A DNA stretch of 64,000 nucleotides from WHSO01 sp963732875 (GTDB lineage Bacteria; Pseudomonadota; Alphaproteobacteria; SMXQ01): positions 434,001 through 498,000 of the forward strand of contig CAVTBD010000003.1 in NCBI GenBank assembly GCA_963732875.1, read 5' to 3'. Below, piece after piece: positions 62,197 through 64,000 of this stretch. The position numbers were made by a program, and so were the translations under genes. The notes beneath the pieces are model-generated. The model was not told where the DNA came from. It did not search any database and saw nothing but the letters and a program-made list of their open reading frames with translations. Each line of letters begins with the position of its first letter. Positions within the stretch are counted from its first letter, which is position 1.

Positions 62197-63324
62197 ATGT
62201 CCCGTGCACCGCACAATCCGCCGTTCCGGGCCGAGCTGATCGGCAGCCTCCTGCGTCCGCAACGCATCAAGGATGCCCGTAAGGCATTCGAGGCGAGTGC
62301 GTTGACCGAGGCCGAACTGCACGAGATCGAGAACGAGGAAATCGCGCATGTGGTCGCCCTGCAGGAGGAGTTCGGTTTTCGCGTCGCGACCGACGGCGAG
62401 TTCCGGCGCAGCTCCTACTCCGACAGCTTCACCACCCATGGCATCACCGGAATCGAGGAGGGGCCCGACCTCGGCGGCAACTTTGCCTATACCAATGCCG
62501 AGGGAGAGCAGATCGGCCAGCGTGTGCCGCGGATCGTGGACAAGGTGCAGTGGGCGGGGCCGACCAACGTCGACGATTTCAAGTATCTCGCGTCCTGCGT
62601 CAGCACGGCGCTCCCTAAGGTAACCCTGCCCGGCCCCGCTTACATCCATTTCCGCTCGGGCCGGGCCAATATCTCCAAGGACGTCTATCCCGACCTCGAT
62701 GACTACTGGAACGATTTGTGCGAGGCCTATGGGCGGGAGATGCGGGCACTCGCCGACGCCGGGTGCCGTTACATCCAGCTCGACGAGACCTCGATCGCCA
62801 AGCTGGGCGACCCCAAGATCCGCGAGGGCTTGGCCGCACGCGGCGACGACTGGGAGGAATTGCTCGATACCTACATCAACGCGGTCAACATAGTTGCCGC
62901 CAAGGCGCCCGAGGGCGTCGCACTCGGCATGCACCTGTGCCGCGGCAACAAGGCCGGGCACTGGCAGGCGGCGGGCGGCTACGAGGTAGTCGCGGAGAAG
63001 CTGTTCCGTGAAGCGCGCATAAAGTTCTACTTCCTCGAATACGATAGCCCGCGCGCAGGCGGGTTCGAGCCGCTGGAAGCGCTGCCCGACGACAAGACCG
63101 TGGTGATCGGTGCCATGACCACCAAGTCCGGATTCCTGGAGAGCGTCGACATGCTCAAGTCGCGGATCAAGGAAGCCGCGCGCTACGTCGATCTCGACCG
63201 GCTCGCCATCTCGCCGCAGTGCGGGTTCTCGTCCTCGGTCGAGGGCGTGATGGACGAACAGCAGGAACGCGCCAAGCTCGCGCGACTGGTCGAGGTCGCG
63301 CGCGATATCTGGGGATCGGTGTGA
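62197..63324 (+). CDS. MetE C-terminal-like (cobalamin-independent methyltransferase) protein
   Basis: A 375-residue protein homologous to the catalytic half of cobalamin-independent methionine synthase. FRAELIGSLLRPQRIKDARK is the start, and the zinc ligands appear as His and Cys in LGMHLCRGN, a Glu in FYFLEYDSPRAGG and the Cys in AISPQCGFSS. It lacks the N-terminal half of MetE, so a different methyl donor or a stand-alone methyltransferase role is likely. It overlaps the next gene by a GTG at 63321, suggesting coupling. Confidence 0.88.
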   Translation: MSRAPHNPPFRAELIGSLLRPQRIKDARKAFEASALTEAELHEIENEEIAHVVALQEEFGFRVATDGEFRRSSYSDSFTTHGITGIEEGPDLGGNFAYTNAEGEQIGQRVPRIVDKVQWAGPTNVDDFKYLASCVSTALPKVTLPGPAYIHFRSGRANISKDVYPDLDDYWNDLCEAYGREMRALADAGCRYIQLDETSIAKLGDPKIREGLAARGDDWEELLDTYINAVNIVAAKAPEGVALGMHLCRGNKAGHWQAAGGYEVVAEKLFREARIKFYFLEYDSPRAGGFEPLEALPDDKTVVIGAMTTKSGFLESVDMLKSRIKEAARYVDLDRLAISPQCGFSSSVEGVMDEQQERAKLARLVEVARDIWGSV

Positions 63325-64000
63325 ACCTCCTGTTCGCCGGCGGCGCCGGCACCGTCACCGGGTCCAAGTTCCTGCTTGAGACCGCCGCTGCCCGCGTCCT
63401 GGTGGACTGCGGCCTGTTCCAGGGCCTGAAGCAGCTGCGGCTGCTCAACTGGCAGGGGCTCGGGTTCGACGCGCATGCGGTCGATGCCGTGATGCTGACC
63501 CATGCCCATCTCGACCATTCCGGTGCCCTGCCGCTCCTGCTCAAGGCGGGTTATCGGGGCGTCGTCCATGCCACCGCCGCGACCCGCGATCTGTGCCGCA
63601 TCCTGCTGCCCGATTCCGGCTTCCTGCAGGAGCAGGAGGCGGCGTTCCTCAACCGGCACGGGTTGTCCAAGCACCATCCGGCCAAGCCGCTTTACACCCG
63701 GGCCGAGGCGGAGGCTGCGCTCGAGCGCATCCGGGAGATGCCGTTCGGGCGGGCCCGGCCGGTGGCCGAAGGGGTGTCGGTCACGCCGTCCCATGCGGGC
63801 CATATCCTGGGCGCGGCTTCGCTGCTGGTGCGAGCCGGGCGGACCCGCATCCTGTTCTCGGGCGATCTCGGGCGACCGCGCGATCCCGTCATGCCCGCGC
63901 CCGAGGCGCCGCCCGCCGCCGACTGGATCGTGGTGGAATCCACCTACGGCGACCGCGACCACGATCCGGCGCCGCCCGAAGACGTGATCGCCGACATCAT
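63321..64000 (+). CDS. MBL-fold metallo-hydrolase with RNA-specificity-type (beta-CASP-like) domain, partial
   Basis: A start GTG at 63321 overlaps the stop of the previous gene, and the frame stays open to the window edge (226 codons). It reads VNLLFAGGAGTVTGSKFLLE at the start. The metal motif is LTHAHLDHSGALPLLL, a further metal His lies in VTPSHAGHILGAASL, SGDLGRPRDP carries a metal Asp, and VVESTYGDRDH follows. This is the layout of the YsfP/CPSF-type group of RNases and related hydrolases. The protein is cut by the window end. No other start gives the complete domain. Confidence 0.87.
   Translation, partial: MNLLFAGGAGTVTGSKFLLETAAARVLVDCGLFQGLKQLRLLNWQGLGFDAHAVDAVMLTHAHLDHSGALPLLLKAGYRGVVHATAATRDLCRILLPDSGFLQEQEAAFLNRHGLSKHHPAKPLYTRAEAEAALERIREMPFGRARPVAEGVSVTPSHAGHILGAASLLVRAGRTRILFSGDLGRPRDPVMPAPEAPPAADWIVVESTYGDRDHDPAPPEDVIADI

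Noticed and set aside
1..64000. tRNA, rRNA, riboswitch or CRISPR array
   Set aside because: No cloverleaf-like segment, rRNA core, riboswitch consensus or regularly spaced repeat array was recognised by eye; a covariance-model scan was not possible here.

Overview
The window is a high-G+C chromosomal segment from a proteobacterium, most likely an alphaproteobacterium. The reasons are the heavily GC-biased codon use, the many Bug/TctC-type solute-binding proteins, FixJ-like and CHASE2 signalling proteins, and several catabolic paralogue families. The lineage is an inference; no rRNA or tRNA gene was seen to fix it. No CRISPR array, prophage or replication origin was seen. The left edge (about 1-2200) is a mobile, more AT-rich patch: an IS5-family element has inserted into an IS1595-type transposase gene, followed by a frameshifted small gene and a membrane protein of unknown function.

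From 2.3 to 10 kb lies a catabolic cluster: a 3-hydroxyisobutyrate-dehydrogenase-like enzyme, a LysR regulator, and a divergent run of amidohydrolase, Bug protein, amidohydrolase, Asp/Glu-racemase-like protein and MmgE/PrpD protein. From 10 to 14.5 kb is a signalling module: a PAS-like protein facing a FixJ-type regulator, a FecR-domain protein, an OmpA-like protein and a CHASE2 histidine kinase. An SDR and a Bug protein follow (14.7-16.7 kb). On the minus strand a ferric-type ABC transporter with two tandem binding proteins ends in an amidohydrolase (16.7-23.1 kb). Next come a Tat-exported ThDP enzyme between two c-type cytochromes (23.5-26.4 kb) and a LysR regulator divergent from an amidohydrolase, a Bug protein and an NMT1-like protein (26.5-30.8 kb).

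From 31 to 37.8 kb are a YajR-like MFS exporter (frameshifted near its C-terminus) and an RND efflux pair with its TetR regulator and two pairs of candidate operators. From 37.9 to 42.5 kb are two tandem N-acyl-D-amino-acid deacylases and a Bug protein, followed by a compound palindromic repeat. From 42.9 to 50.2 kb are a class II aldolase, a D-2-hydroxyacid dehydrogenase, a TauD-type dioxygenase, a 4,5-dihydroxyphthalate-decarboxylase-like protein, a lone molybdenum hydroxylase large subunit and a GntR regulator.

From 50.3 to 57.8 kb four paralogous Rieske oxygenases alternate with two Bug proteins. The first and fourth share a 478-bp, almost identical tract, which suggests gene conversion. 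The right end holds a GlcG/HbpS-like protein, a second class II aldolase, PhoH, a GNAT-deacetylase fusion, a MetE-like protein and a truncated MBL-fold RNA-processing-type hydrolase.

The recurring pattern is an orphan Bug binding protein, never with TctA/TctB membrane partners, next to one or two enzymes that attack amides, carboxylates or aromatic rings. This reads as a catabolic island for scavenging diverse organic acids and aromatic or xenobiotic compounds, with efflux and stress functions beside it.
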